64,000 bases of DNA from Phoenix dactylifera (taxonomy: Eukaryota > Streptophyta > Magnoliopsida > Arecales > Arecaceae), in the NCBI RefSeq assembly GCF_009389715.1, contig NW_024068240.1:124001-188000 (forward strand), written 5' to 3'. Made by a program: the position numbers and the translations under genes. The notes under the pieces are model-generated. The model had not been told where the DNA came from. It made no database searches and saw only the letters and a list, made by a program, of their open reading frames with translations. Positions 24,401-35,601 of the stretch are shown here, piece after piece (the first letter of the stretch is position 1; every line of letters begins with the position of its first letter).

Positions 24401-27400
24401 TACAGAAGCTTTAGAGAAGCCCTCCACAAAAGTCTGGCTCCTTGAATATGTGGCATTGTTATGCACGGTGGTTCCACTCAGTGAGCTGCTGCTTTGGGTC
24501 CTTGCATGACTCATGCAGGCATCAGTCATAGACACATCTAGATCTGAGGTGTTAACTGGGCCATTTTCTTTAACTGGTACTTTCTCAGCAGTATGCTCCA
24601 ATGAAGCAGCTATATTCTGTAAAAGCCAGTCATGAACTTGCACAGCAGACACAGGAACAGCAGGCATGTCCGGATCTGAATTTGAAAAGAATGGAGGTGC
24701 CTGTCTCAATGGTATTTCTTCACCACCCTTCTCACAAATTTGAATGAGGAAACCAAGGTGTTCAAACCTTTCTGATGTTAAAACCTACAGGCAATTGGAA
24801 CAAAATGTAATTCAGAAGCCAACAATGACCTTTTAAATAACTATAACATGTGGGCTATAGAATGCAGAAAGTCCAGTTTTCCATAGGTACCATTAAATGA
24901 TTGTAGGATGTCAGGAGACTAAATTGTTAAACATTGTCAATTGTTATTCAATACTATATAAAGTCTAAGAAGGCAAAATGAAGATGCACAGCGATATTGG
25001 GAATTAATTATATGGATTTCATCACATCTATTCCCAGCATTTTTAATTTATTACTGGATTCTGGTGTTTATGCTGCACCGAAATTTATGTAACATATACT
25101 CAGATATTAAATGAACCAGTTAAGCGCTTCAAATTCATCCAAATTTTAGCATATGTAATTTGGACTTAGCATGTAATATATCATGGTATTTCCTTGGGGA
25201 AATACCAAATTTTGAATTTTATGATCAGTTTAATGACTGATCTAACCCAATCCACAATTTTACTATTTAGTTGCTTTGTAATACATATCATGTGGTACAT
25301 GTAACGTCATGTCACTTTTCATTCCTAGGCTGCATAGGCTATATGAGTGCAAAGTATTAGTCAATGGAATTTCTGGTTAAGCATATCAAATTGTCGGTTA
25401 TCCCTGTAGTGTAATAATTCTTATCCTTGCTAGTGGTCCCACATCTCCCCAAATCAGCAAGGCAAAATGAACTAATCAGTCACTAGATCTTAATTGAAAC
25501 ATTGACAGTTTAACAATCAAATTAATATGAATGATTATTGCCATCTGATCAATTGGAATGACACTATTATTTCCAGCATTCAAAATAAGGAAACAATGCC
25601 ATGTTAGATTGTTAAACATTTCTAACATAATGATATTAGATAAGTCAATATCCTCATGGAACTTTTAGATTAACATGTGTACAAATAAGAGAAAAAAATA
25701 TGAAGAATGCATCTTTCCTTGCCAGTTGCCAAAGTAGTATGAGGAGATCAAAAAGAGGAAATGCAGAGTAAAAGGAGCACTCAAGCAATCCCCACCTGCA
25801 TAGCAGAGATAGAATGCCCTCAAAAAATGAAATGGGGAAGTAGGACACATTTCAATGTTGTGCCTACTAACCCCTTGCCTAACCAGAGAACTAGGATAAG
25901 GCCAAGTAGCCACCTATATGTTTCCCTAGAACTCATGAGGTAGAGCAAAACAGGAGTAAATAATCCTCACTGTTGGTAACCTTATAGTATTCACTATGAT
26001 CTCTTTTTAGATGGCTGCCGTGGTAAATATTTTAACATGGCCCACCAGTCATGCAACATTTGCACCTTTTGAGGATAAATCACAGATCTCCATCTATAGC
26101 TAGGTGATATTACTTCATAGTGGAATTGGTTCTAACCATGGTATGTCGTACCGGTCCAAACCGGACGGTACGGAACATACCGTACCGGTTTAGCACCGAT
26201 ATTTGGTACGGTGGCGTACCGACATTCGGTATGCCAAAAAAATTACGTACCCTACTATACCGACACTGTGCTAGTGTGGCACCGATACAGGGTCTAGTAC
26301 CGAGACGGCGAACCTTGGTTCTAACACTCCAACTATAAATTCTCATGACATCCTCCTCTAAAAGATAGACAACATTGTGTGAGCTCCAATATGGAAACAA
26401 GCTCCTTGAATTCCTTAGGGATGGCCACTACATAGGGCTATTAACAAGCCATGCTCCAGTATAGCCTGCCCTATCTTGAAGTAAACTACTCAGAGTAATC
26501 TCACAGATATAGTAAGCCCTAATCATGATTACTAGGCCAAGCCCAAGCACAACCAGAAAACTTTTTTGAAAGCCCACGACTGAGTTTGAAGATTCAAGGC
26601 AAGTAGAGACTTTGTGGTTCTCCTTGGATATCTATAGCAAGGAATGCCGTACCGGCCCGTACCGGCCGGTATGGGCCGGTACGGGCCGGTACGTACTAGC
26701 CAGTAGGTACGGGCCGGTACGTACCGGTCCGGTCCTTGACCGGTACCGGAAACAGATGAAAACCGATATTTTTCGATTTTCATCTCCGAACCGGCCGGTA
26801 CGGAGCCCGTACCGGTCGGTACCGGCCTCGTACCGGTGCGAACCGGCCGGTTCGCACCGGTACGGTTTTTTTTTTCGGAACCACAGCGCCTCGCGCGTGG
26901 TTTTAAGGAAGAAGTGGCCCTCAAACAAAAAAAAAAGCTGTGGCTCGCGGTACCGGCCGGTACGTACCGGTCCGGCCGGCCACCGGTACCGGTATGGCGG
27001 ACCTTGATCTATAGTGATTGAGAACAAAATATCCCTCACCTCCATAAGCTACAAGGCAACAAATAGGTGGCAAGTGCCATCAACTACCTATGATGCCCTC
27101 GTATATGTAGCAAATTAATGTTGCAGCTAGACTTATTCATGAGCCGTGCTGGGCTGGGCTGGGCCGAGCTTTGCCTAAATGTCAACACAATTTTCTTAGG
27201 TCCAGGCCCAGCCAGCCTTCGAGCCTACCTTCCATGCCCAAGCTTAAGGCTTCATGATCATTTTTTGTTTTCTAAAAGGTACTAAAAAATACTAAGAAAA
27301 GCTTTAAAAAAATTCTGAAAAAAAGAAGCAAAATATGAATAATTAAATATTACCAACAACCTCCAATATGTTTATTGTCCCATTAAGTTTACATATCAAC

Positions 27401-29957
27401 AATAATTGTCGATTAAGTCTATAAATGCATCAAACATAAACAAATAGCACAAGAAAAAATTAAAAAAAGGCCACATCAGTCTTGGGCTAGCTTAATCCCC
27501 AAGCCCGAGCTTGACCCATTTATTAAACTGGCCTATTTTCTAGGTCTGACCCAACTCTACGGGCCTAAAATCTTTGGCCTGAGCCCACCAAGAAGACTTT
27601 GGGCTCAGGTAGGCCAAGCGGGATGCCCAACCCATGAATGGTGAGGGTTGAGAAAAGGATGGCCAAGGAACAAAACCATGGCACCCAAAGGAGCTCAAGT
27701 TCAGCAAAGAGGTGAAGACATGAGCAAGGGGAATGGGAATTGCCAGATGGAAAGATAAATTAATTTTGGTGCATCAAAATTGATATGTGCCATGCATCTA
27801 AGTTAAATAAATGATTCAAACAATCTAAAATTTATAACACCCTAAAAATCAAGCATTATCCAGATTACTCAAAGTCCACTTTGGTTCTTCACGAGATATT
27901 TTTATCACTAGAGTTGTCAATCACGAAGTGCTTGTTATATCCCTTCTCCTGAAATCCTAACACTCCAAATGAAACATCACATATGACCTACATCAAGCGT
28001 TGATTACAGCTACTAATTGGCAGTTTTTCCATCACAACATTCAAAATATTCATTATCATTAGCGAATTTTTCTAACCATTATAAGCAGATATAGATTCCT
28101 TGCTTCTTAAGATTATAATATTAGAAAACTTATGAAATGTAACAATCAATAATGCTTGTAGCCGACTTAGACTGCAGGAGAGAGACAGAAATTACTAAAT
28201 CATCTGGTTGCTGAAGCATATATTATATAATGCAATCATTAAAAATGGTATATTTCTTTATTTCTAAGAAAACAAAAGAAATACTGAAAGAAAATAATGC
28301 AGACAAAGGTTGCAAATAATACTGACTAAAATTACAAAAGCATGGTTCTGGACTAAAGTTGTAGCTGTATACCCACCATAGACTCATCACCCTCGCCTTC
28401 AACAGATTCAGCCAAAAGATTGAGTATGTTGGCCATATGCTTCTGCAGATAAGACAACTGATGTGCCTCTTCATCAGCTTGTGAATGCATAGAACGCCGA
28501 CTATTACTACGTACGAGCTGCACTTAAAAAAACACTATCTTAAATCACTAAAACCTCTAGAGCATGAATACGCGGTAAACATATGTAACATTAACATGAT
28601 TTAAGTGTCAAAGCATAGAGCATGTATAATCAACATGATGATTAATTTTAAAATGATGAGTGCAGGGTCCACTTTTGACCTCCAAATTTTTGAATTTTTT
28701 CTTATAAGGTAAGATATCGGAAGCTCCTCCATCCAAAGGAAACAGAGTAATACACACCGAAAGCATCTCTACATTTATGTTCAGCACAAAAAATAACAAA
28801 ACCACTTCGTCAACCTCAATTGAAGATGTAATTTGCTAGACATAGTCAGCCTCATCCAGGAAATGCCACATATCTGTCCATTCATTTCAAAACTCAAACG
28901 GCACATCTACATTGACTAGTAGATTAACAGCAATTTCAAATATATACTACTTCGGTACATGCTCAACAGATCACGCATGCTTCTATCTATGACAAAGCTA
29001 CTTGCTGTGCACATCAACACCATGCACCAGGTTTCAAATATCAGCACAAACATTGTTCACCAATACGTGTTTCAATGGGAGAATTTCCCAATCAATTCCA
29101 TGCATTACAATGTCCCTTTCCATTTAAAGCTTGATCTTGTTTCAGTTTCCAATGTTTCCCACAATAGCAACTCTAATAAATGGCAACAAGCTTCGGGAAA
29201 GTATCCATCAGTCGCATGCATGAAATATTCAGTATGACGTTAGCAATCCCACCGAAACGTCATGAATCAAAAGGCAGTTCCATCGCATGCTCGGACACCA
29301 AATGAAAGGCATTCCAGCTAAAGTTCCTCTTTTATTCTTTCATACTCCGAATTTTGCCGCAAGCAACTCTATATGATGTCATGCTAGACTAATTCCAGGA
29401 AAATACGGATTGATTTCAAATCAGGCATTAGAACTTTGAAAGAAAGAAGAGAGAGAGAAATAAGCAGCAAGTGAAAGAAAAGCCTCTACCTGGATCGGCA
29501 AGAGAGCAGAGAAATACCCATCGAAGGCTGAGGTGGAGGGCCAGACATCGGCGACGGCGGCGGAATCCTTGTGCGCCTTGGGGAGGAGGCGCTTGTAGGA
29601 CTGGATGTAGAGGAAGAGAACGAGGTCATAGACGTCGGCCGTTCCGGCGGGGTCTTGGGTACCGGAAGGGAGAACGGAAGCAAGGGTGTCGAGGACGAGC
29701 CGGGCGAGGTCTGCCGAGATCTGGAGGGCCTCGGCGAGGGCCAGGGCATCGACGCTGCCGGGGCAGGGAGAGGACAAGCCGAGGAGCTTGTCGCGGAGGG
29801 TGCCGAGGGTTAGGGTTCCGTCGGAGAAGATGAGCTTGGGGATGGGGAGGAGACCATACTCGAAGGGCTCACGGCGGGGGCGGAGGAGGAGAGGGGCGCC
29901 TGCGGAGGGCGGAGGAGGGATGGTGGGGGTCGAGGGGTCGGGTCTCTCGTCGCCCAT
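15475..29957 (-). CDS. TBCCD1: TBCC domain-containing protein 1 homologue
   Basis: Nine exons on the minus strand: 29957-29490, 28517-28377, 24784-24362, 20209-20105, 18428-18288, 17325-17122, 16805-16713, 16468-16357 and 15518-15475. All introns are GT-AG and frames join to 576 aa, the usual length for the plant family. The N-terminus has a Pro/Ser-rich leader, then RPRREPFEYGLLPIPKL and HKDSAAVADVWPSTSAFDGY. The TBCC/CARP-like beta-helix domain (about residues 335-445) includes VLNCHDSVIYVLSPL, VEHCERVQVI and CIANCRECVFFLGVNQQP. The C-terminus is FKDWLY followed by CLQGD. The family is related to tubulin cofactor C but lacks clear GAP activity; animal TBCCD1 acts in centrosome and Golgi positioning, and the plant role is not settled. 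Introns 2-4 are long and filled with miniature elements. The last exon has only 44 coding bases. Confidence 0.95.
19327..19545. mobile_element. Diverged GTACC-rich miniature element (TBCCD1 intron 4)
   Basis: Many GTACC/GGTAC words in both orientations (CGTACCGAGG, CCATACCGAAG, GGTACCAATATGA). It ends near CCGAGATTGTGGATCTTGG and begins near CAAGTCAGTAC. It is clearly related to the better-preserved copies but decayed, and no clean 8-bp duplication was found. Confidence 0.55.
19831..20029. mobile_element. hAT-like GTACCGG-rich miniature element (TBCCD1 intron 4)
   Basis: 199 bp, from CAAGGTTTCAAG to TAGAACCTTG, so the ends are complementary. The interior has GGTACCGGTAC and GGCCGGCATGGTCCGG. 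Flanking 8-mers are GTTCTGGT and GTTTTGAT, six of eight matching, consistent with an aged 8-bp target-site duplication. Confidence 0.7.
23062..23690. mobile_element. Foldback miniature element, hAT-like (TBCCD1 intron 3)
   Basis: 629 bp, from CAAGGAATACAG to GCAGACCTTG, with 8-mers CCTCAGAG and TCCCAGAG at the flanks (six of eight). The two halves are long imperfect inverted arms, purine-rich on the left (23150-23280) and pyrimidine-rich on the right (23510-23590), around a centre near 23375 with AAGTGAAAT and ATTTCACTT. The whole could fold into one hairpin. ORFs on both strands are artefacts of this symmetry. Confidence 0.7.
26137..26317. mobile_element. hAT-like GTACCGG-rich miniature element (TBCCD1 intron 2)
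   Basis: 181 bp, from CATGGTATGTCGTACC to GACGGCGAACCTTG, flanked by a perfect 8-bp direct repeat GTTCTAAC (26129-26136 and 26318-26325). An 8-bp duplication is diagnostic for hAT-type insertion. It has no coding capacity. Confidence 0.82.
26638..27006. mobile_element. hAT-like GTACCGG-rich miniature element (TBCCD1 intron 2)
   Basis: 369 bp, from CAAGGAATGCCGTACC to GGTATGGCGGACCTTG; the ends are inverted repeats. It is flanked by a perfect 8-bp repeat ATCTATAG (26630-26637 and 27007-27014). The interior is dense in GTACCGGCC, and imperfect arms fold around 26820-26840. This is the best-preserved member of the family here. Confidence 0.85.
27128..27648. mobile_element. Degraded GGGCTGGGC-type miniature element (TBCCD1 intron 2)
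   Basis: The left side has TTCATGAGCCGTGCTGGGCT and repeated GGGCT; the right side has GGGATGCCCAACCCATGAA, in inverted orientation. This pattern (TTCATGGGTCGGGC-like ends) is seen in plant hAT miniature elements. Terminal duplications were not found and the ends are approximate. Confidence 0.4.
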
Positions 29958-30531
29958 CCCCGCTTCGCTTTCTTCGCCTTCTTTACTCGGGGTCAGAGGC
30001 CTGGGAGGAAAGTACGAGGGCGCGCAGATCTCAGCGCGAATGATATCGGAGTCAAGCGAAACGGGATTGCAGAAGATAATTATTTAAGCTTTTTGCAAAT
30101 AACACCTTACCAGCGGCTTATCGCTTACAGATATTTGCATTTATATTGTATCCTTATTAAACTTTTGGGCGATCATTTGCATTTATATCCTTGACATATA
30201 CGAATTTATCGCTTTTACCCTTCTGTGCAATTATCCCCTCTGTATCTCTCTCTCTCTCTCTCTCCTTGCGGGGGGTTTACGTGAACCTGCCAATAGCGAT
30301 TTTGATGGAGCCACCAGCCGGAAGCCACGTCCATTTATTCAACTACTTGAACTTGTTGCAACGATGTGTGTTAAATAAAAAATATATATTATTATATTTT
30401 GCAATCACAAATCTCATCCTTTTCACCAATGAGCCGGCTCTGCTGCCATTGATGTTGGGCCCTTCCAAAAAGAGGCAAAGTCAGTTTTAACAGCATCCTT
30501 GGTCAAGCAGTTCTAATTAAATAACATCCCT
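29958..30531. promoter_or_regulatory. TBCCD1 upstream region
   Basis: Sequence 5' of the minus-strand ATG up to the CACTA element. The first 100 bp are GC-rich (probable leader). A CT microsatellite lies at about 30246-30263. No other gene is recognised. Confidence 0.4.
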
Positions 30532-31921
30532 CACTATAAGCAAGAAGAAATTTTCCGACACTTTTTTTCCGACGCTAGGAAGAAGCGTCGGAAAATTTTG
30601 GTTCATCGCCAAACTTTGCCACGCTTCTAAAAAACGTTGGTAAAGCTTTGAAATTTAAGCGTCGTCTAAAGGTTCGACCTACAACGATGCTTATAAGTGT
30701 CGTCGGAGGCCAAATCCATTTAAATATCAGCCCCTTCTCAATTGATGCCCTAGTTCTTATAAACTTTTCCTCTCCTCTCCTCCTCTGTCCAGCATCGACA
30801 TCAATCCACCGCCTCCTAATATCTTCCCTCCCCTGAAACCCTTAAACCATCGCCACTCTCACCACTTCTCATGTGATCTAGGGCAAAGCAGCCATGGCCA
30901 CTCGAACTCGAATCCTTAAAGATCCCAAGCCCTCCAAGAACAGTACAAATCTTGCTTCTCCTTCTCCTTTTCTTATTTTTTGCCTCGTGCTTTCTCTCAG
31001 CAATCTTTTGATCATTACATCATTTTTTTTCCTTTTGCTTTCACTTTTTCTTCTTTTTTCCCTCAAGTAATAGCGAAATATTTCAAGATATACTCTGGAA
31101 AGGAAAAGACAAAGGCTGAGTCCTGTGAATCAGGTTTTGAATCATCGAGGTATATTGTTTTTCTCCGCCCCTCTTTTCTTCTTTTTTAATTGACCATCTT
31201 ATAAGAGTAGTAGCTCTGGCTTCTGCATTTTGTTCGCAGGAAGGATTCAAGAAAGGTCTTGATGGCCGCCTCTCGGTATTTTTTTTTCTTTTCTTTCTTT
31301 AATAAAGTTTTATATGCATGGTTATCGTCCCTTTGCCTTAATTATCACATGTTTTCTTGAAGGAAATCGTTGCCTGAGAGTAATGCATGTGAAAAGCCTG
31401 TTGTGCAAACTGGTCTGAATGGTGGCAAGGTGATTTCGTTGACTTGATCTACGAAATTTTGGTTCTATCCTTTCTTAGAGTTCTTGATTTCCTCCTTAGT
31501 TTTGTTTACCGATGCCTAGGTGTTTGTCCCTGTCTTCGGAAAAAAAAATTCAAAGAGTTGATGTTGCTGGGGCTGATATCGTTGATGTTGAGCCAAACGA
31601 CTAGGTGGATCTCTGATGTAAGAAGGAATGGGGATGCTGAAGAAAATAATTTTTTTTAAAAAAATTAAAGACTAAAGCCGACGCTTATAATCGTCGGCTT
31701 TGAGGCTTTTAGCGATGCTTTTAAGCATCGCTAGAAAGCATCGCTAAAAACTGATCTTTTACGACGCTTTCCAAAACCATCGGAAAAAAATTTTTCCACT
31801 CAGGTATCGCCGTCGACGCTTCTGCGACACTTTGTTTAGCATCAGCCGAACTTTAACCGACGCTTATAAACGTCAGTAAAAGTCATAAAAAAAGTCGGAA
31901 AAGATGTATTTTTCTGTAGTA
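30532..31921. mobile_element. Non-autonomous CACTA (EnSpm) transposon with exon-like cargo
   Basis: It starts CACTATAAGCAAGAAG and ends TTTTCTGTAGTA, with TIR similarity through TTTTCCGAC, and is flanked by the 3-bp repeat CCT (30529-30531 and 31922-31924). Both subterminal regions are packed with GACGCTTATAA / GCGTCGG words, as expected for subterminal transposase binding sites. No transposase is present. The middle (30890-31640) has an ATG-led segment and several short blocks bordered by AG and GT that look like captured exons, with A-rich and T-rich intron-like gaps. I do not recognise the source gene. Confidence 0.75.
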
Positions 31922-31924
31922 CCT

Positions 31925-33666
31925 AGGCAGTTTTTCTCTATATGTGTGATAAAGGATATTTCTTTCAGTTAATATCTATTAAGTGATTGTGGTTGATTAT
32001 ATCATATATTCTCAACAACTTGTTTTGCTATATGATAGTTTTCATCAAGTACAACATTGTTCGACATAGTTATTTATGCAAAGCCAAAATACTTTGACCC
32101 GATCATGAGAGAGAGAGAGGTGTGGAGGAAAAGCCGCAAGGATTTCTGACCATCAATATGAGAAAATTATCAGGTTAAGTAGAAGCACAAGGAAACCTAG
32201 TGTCATGGTCCCACAATGACGAATCAAAGGAGTGCCACAAGAGTTTACGAGCCTAGGTTGGTCCTCCTCCTAATAGCTTAAGTTTTTGAGCTGTGAGTCC
32301 ATAACAAGTGATATCGGAATCAAATGTATTATGTGTCACTATCTTTATTAGTAATTTTGGCCCCTCATTGAGGGATAACAAGGTTGAGGAGGATCCGGTA
32401 TGGTCAAAGAGGATCCGAGTCATAAATGGGCTCTCTCTCTTGAGTATGAGCTAATTACGACGAGGAAGTCATGAGTTGAGTGAGAGAAATTATCATAGTC
32501 CTATATTGATTAATCAAAAGGGTGCCACATAGGTTTATTAGCCTAGGTTAGTTTTCTCCCAACAACTTGAGGTTCTAGACCATGAGTCTTCGGCCCTAGG
32601 TGTGGCTACAACTCAAGTAGTTTCGGTTGGGTATGAAGAAACCCTAATCGAACATAGCCTTTAGGAATGTAGTCTCAAGTGGGAATTTCTTTTACCCAAC
32701 CAACATAATCTTAAGCAAAATTTACGCTGGATCAAGTTAGTCAAGTCGAGCTAGCTTAGTTAGTTGGGTTGTGCCGTGTTAATTGGATTAAATCCAAGAA
32801 GGAAGGTTTTGAGACATTTTTTGCTGAATCAATATTTGTTGAATTGAGGTTTCAATCATTGACAAAGTTTAACGATACATTTTAAATATAATTCAAGAAG
32901 ACCAAATATATAATTATATAAATATATAGGGAATCTATATAAAACATAAATATGCATTATTTTTTTACCTATATGTATCGGGCTAGGTAGGGTTATCAGA
33001 TTAGCTCAAGTTGGGTTAGGTTTGGGCTGCATTGAAGGTCAATTCTAATCCATTTGAATTTGAGGTGGCCTTGAGAATTTTGATCTCAACGTTAGCCCAA
33101 TTTTATAAAACCTTAATGCAATTATATTCAATGAGTAAGTTAGGCGAGTGGGTTCAGGTTGAGCTTAACTTAAATTGCACCTCTATGCTAAAAACTGCCT
33201 ACATTCAATAGTCACCGATTCCAATGATCTTTAGATATGAAAGAACGGACCGCTTAATTTCTATTTAAAATTGTTATTACATAATTGTAACTATAAATCA
33301 GGCCAACTAAGCATGCAATTCTAAATTCTAAATCAAGTTAGGTTTGATTAGCAACCTACACCAAATAACTATACGTTAATATTTGTAAATTTTGTATGTT
33401 TTATCCTCTGTAAATACATATGGTATGCAAAGCATCACCAAAGTTTGTCCATTTGAATTAGGGGACTGGATGATAAGAAGGATATGAAATTAGAGTTTAC
33501 AAACTCAAAATGTAAAATATCTTGATCCTATAGCTAATTTTAGGTTTTTCCATAATCCTAGAAAGCGCCATCTTACCTGCACGCCGGGATGGCGCCACGC
33601 TGACAATCCAAGGATGACGAGGAGGGCTGTTTTGGTAATTTCATAATCGCAGGACGACGCCCTGCA
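31925..33666. other. Intergenic, repeat-derived, no gene recognised
   Basis: Two related segments (about 32200-32320 and 32490-32600) share GGGTGCCACA, GCCTAGGTT and CCATGAGTC-type text. The first is followed by GTGATATCGGAATC, similar to a degenerate methionine tRNA primer site. This suggests old LTR-element debris. The rest is AT-rich without features. Confidence 0.4.
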
Positions 33667-34575
33667 GGGTGGTTCTATATACACCCCCCCTATTGCTCAG
33701 GACACCCCCCAAAAATTAAAAAAAAATTAAATACTCTCTACACCCCCCCATTTGCTAAGGACACCCCTAAAAAATTAAAAATTCCTAAATTACCCCCCAC
33801 CCTCCCCACCCCCTCACCTAAATTGCTCTCTACACCCCCCAAACCCCCCCCACCCCGCTCTTCCCCTCCAAAACACCTCGCCAACGCCCAAAACCCCCCC
33901 GTTCCCCCTTCTCCCTCTCGTCGCCGGCATTCTCCCGATCTCCGACCACCTCGCCGGCTTCTCCCGGAACCACCTCGCCGGCTTCTCCCGAAATTTTTTT
34001 TTTTCACGGTTCGTGCTCCGTTCGGCACTGGATCGCCGAACAAAAGGCTTCTGTTCGGCTGAACAGTGCCGGACAGAAGCCTTCTGTTCGGCACTGTGCA
34101 GCCGAACAGATCTGTTCGGTTGAGGGTTGCCGAACAGAAGGCTTCTGTTCGGCACTGTTCAGCCGAACAGAAGGCTTCTGTTCGGCAACCCTCAACCGAA
34201 CAGAAGCCTTTTGTTCGGCGATCCAGTGCCGAACGGAGCACGAACCGGGAAAAAAAAAATTTCGAAACAAGGTGGAACACGTACCTTTGCGGCCGATTCT
34301 TCGTCCCAAATCACTAGTTGCTTGTCCATGCTTCGAATGGGGCTTAAATCTCCTTCAAAGATCGCCTAAACGATGTAAATGGATCGAGGGGTTTAAGGGG
34401 GGTTTGAGGGGGGGTTTTTTTTTTCTTTTCAAAACGAAACGGAGGAGGAGGAAGGGGGGTGTACTGAGAAAATTTCAAGGGCAATATGGTAATTACACTA
34501 AAGGTTAGTTTGGGTATTTTTTTTTGGTTTTTGGGAGTGTCCTGAGCAATAGGGGGGGTGTATATAGAACTACCC
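33667..34575. mobile_element. Mutator-like foldback element with palindromic core
   Basis: Terminal inverted repeats of about 45 bp begin GGGTGGTTCTATATACACC on the left (33667) and match the reverse complement of the right end (to 34575) through TATTGCTCAGGACAC. The flanks are CGCCCTGCA (33658-33666) and CGCCCCTGCA (34576-34585), a likely 9-bp duplication with one extra C. The core (about 34010-34250) is a series of palindromic units GCCGAACAGAAG-CTTCTGTTCGGC, inside two larger arms sharing GGTTCGTGCTCCGTTCGGC. Repeat-rich ORFs occur on both strands because of this symmetry. No transposase is seen. Confidence 0.75.
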
Positions 34576-34585
34576 CGCCCCTGCA

Positions 34586-35054
34586 AGTTTCCTGTTCTGA
34601 CGCCCACCTCCTGAGTCCAGTCTTGAAATTACGGAAACGCCCTTCAATGTTCAAATTTATTCAGAATGACCAAAGTGTCCACCATCATCTCTTGAGTCTC
34701 TTCAAAAGGAGACAGTGATTACCCAACTGAATAGGGTTATTTTTGTCAACAAGAAGGCACAACGGGATAAAAATAGCTAACGTCCAAAATGTTGGGTATC
34801 CATTGTAATTTCCGCCAAAAACCAGGGCTGTTTACCTGAGCCCGTTGGACCGTGGTTTCGATTACGTACAGCGCCATGCGGCCACACCGTACGTGCCAAC
34901 GGTTTCTAATACGTCGCCAGCTGTGACGCGCTTCCCGCCAACTCGTTCGCTCGTGCGATGACAACGCTCTCAAAGCAAGGGAGCCTAATGCCATGGGACA
35001 GAGCACTTCTCCTTCCTTCTTCTTCTTCTGCTTCTTCTTCTCATCTTCTTCTAC
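34586..35054 (+). promoter_or_regulatory. CLE gene upstream region
   Basis: Between the foldback element and the CLE start codon. CT/TTC-rich text at 35010-35050 is probably the leader. ATGs at 34958 and 34993 are in other frames and could act as upstream ORFs if transcribed. Confidence 0.4.
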
Positions 35055-35601
35055 ATGGCGGTTGCTACCTGGTTCTTTATCGTCTCCCTCATCACATCAG
35101 TGGCACTTTTGCCACCCCCTCTCCTCGTTATTGCTTCTCGTCCTGGTACTCTCTCTCTCTCTCTCTGTTTCTCTGCGTGTATGTGTTCTGAATCCTTTTT
35201 TAAACATGTTTATCTTTCATGGCAGGTTTACTGGATGAAAAGATGGTAACGATATCAAACATCTTCAAGGTAAATATTAAAAAAATAAACAAGGAGTAAA
35301 AATGATGCATATTGCATTTTTTTTTTTATTAGTATTGCATAGGCTCCATACCCTATCTGAAAAGGCTCCTTTTTTTATTTTTTCATATAACTAAATGCAC
35401 CAAATTATGTTTTACTGATAAATCTATATGAACTATCTTTGGGTAAAAATATAGGGTGGAGAAGAGCATAGCAAGGGCAAGGGAAGGGACCAAGTGGGCT
35501 CAAACATTATGACACCAATAGGCAAGGAGTCGGCAAGGCAAGTCCCCACCGGCCCTGACCCCATTCACCACAACCGGCGCCCCATCCCCCATTTCCCTTG
35601 A
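35055..35601 (+). CDS. CLE: CLE signalling peptide precursor, CLV3/CLE40 type
   Basis: Three exons, 35055-35145, 35226-35269 and 35455-35601, encode a 93-aa prepropeptide. Exon 1 is a secretory signal: a short N-terminus, then a hydrophobic stretch (WFFIVSLITSVALL) and more Leu/Val/Ile to about residue 28. A polar, Lys/Gly-rich variable region follows. The CLE motif RQVPTGPDPIHHN (residues 73-85; bases 35536-35574) lies near the C-terminus with an eight-residue tail. The CLE family consensus (R.VP.GPDP.HH) is fully met. Two introns match the CLV3 and CLE40 gene layout, and the motif is nearest to CLE40 and CLV3. Such peptides are secreted, trimmed to 12-14 aa, and bind CLV1-type receptor kinases to limit stem cells in meristems. 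Splice phases 1 and 0 join exactly. Which orthologue it is cannot be decided here. Confidence 0.88.
35146..35171 (+). repeat. CT microsatellite in CLE intron 1
   Basis: GTACTCTCTCTCTCTCTCTG begins at the donor splice site itself, so length changes would sit next to the exon 1 boundary. Confidence 0.8.

Noticed and set aside
28608-29237. Short ORFs upstream of TBCCD1 exon 2
   Set aside because: They lie inside intron 1 and do not match the family; exon joins without them are in frame.
34004-34369. Overlapping ORFs on both strands with repeated AEQKASVR/PNRSLLFG units
   Set aside because: The sequence is palindromic, so both strands read alike. No homology or start context supports a gene.
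34958-35238. ORFs starting at 34958 and 34993 over the CLE exon 1 region
   Set aside because: They are in other frames than the signal peptide and do not join the CLE motif by consensus splicing.
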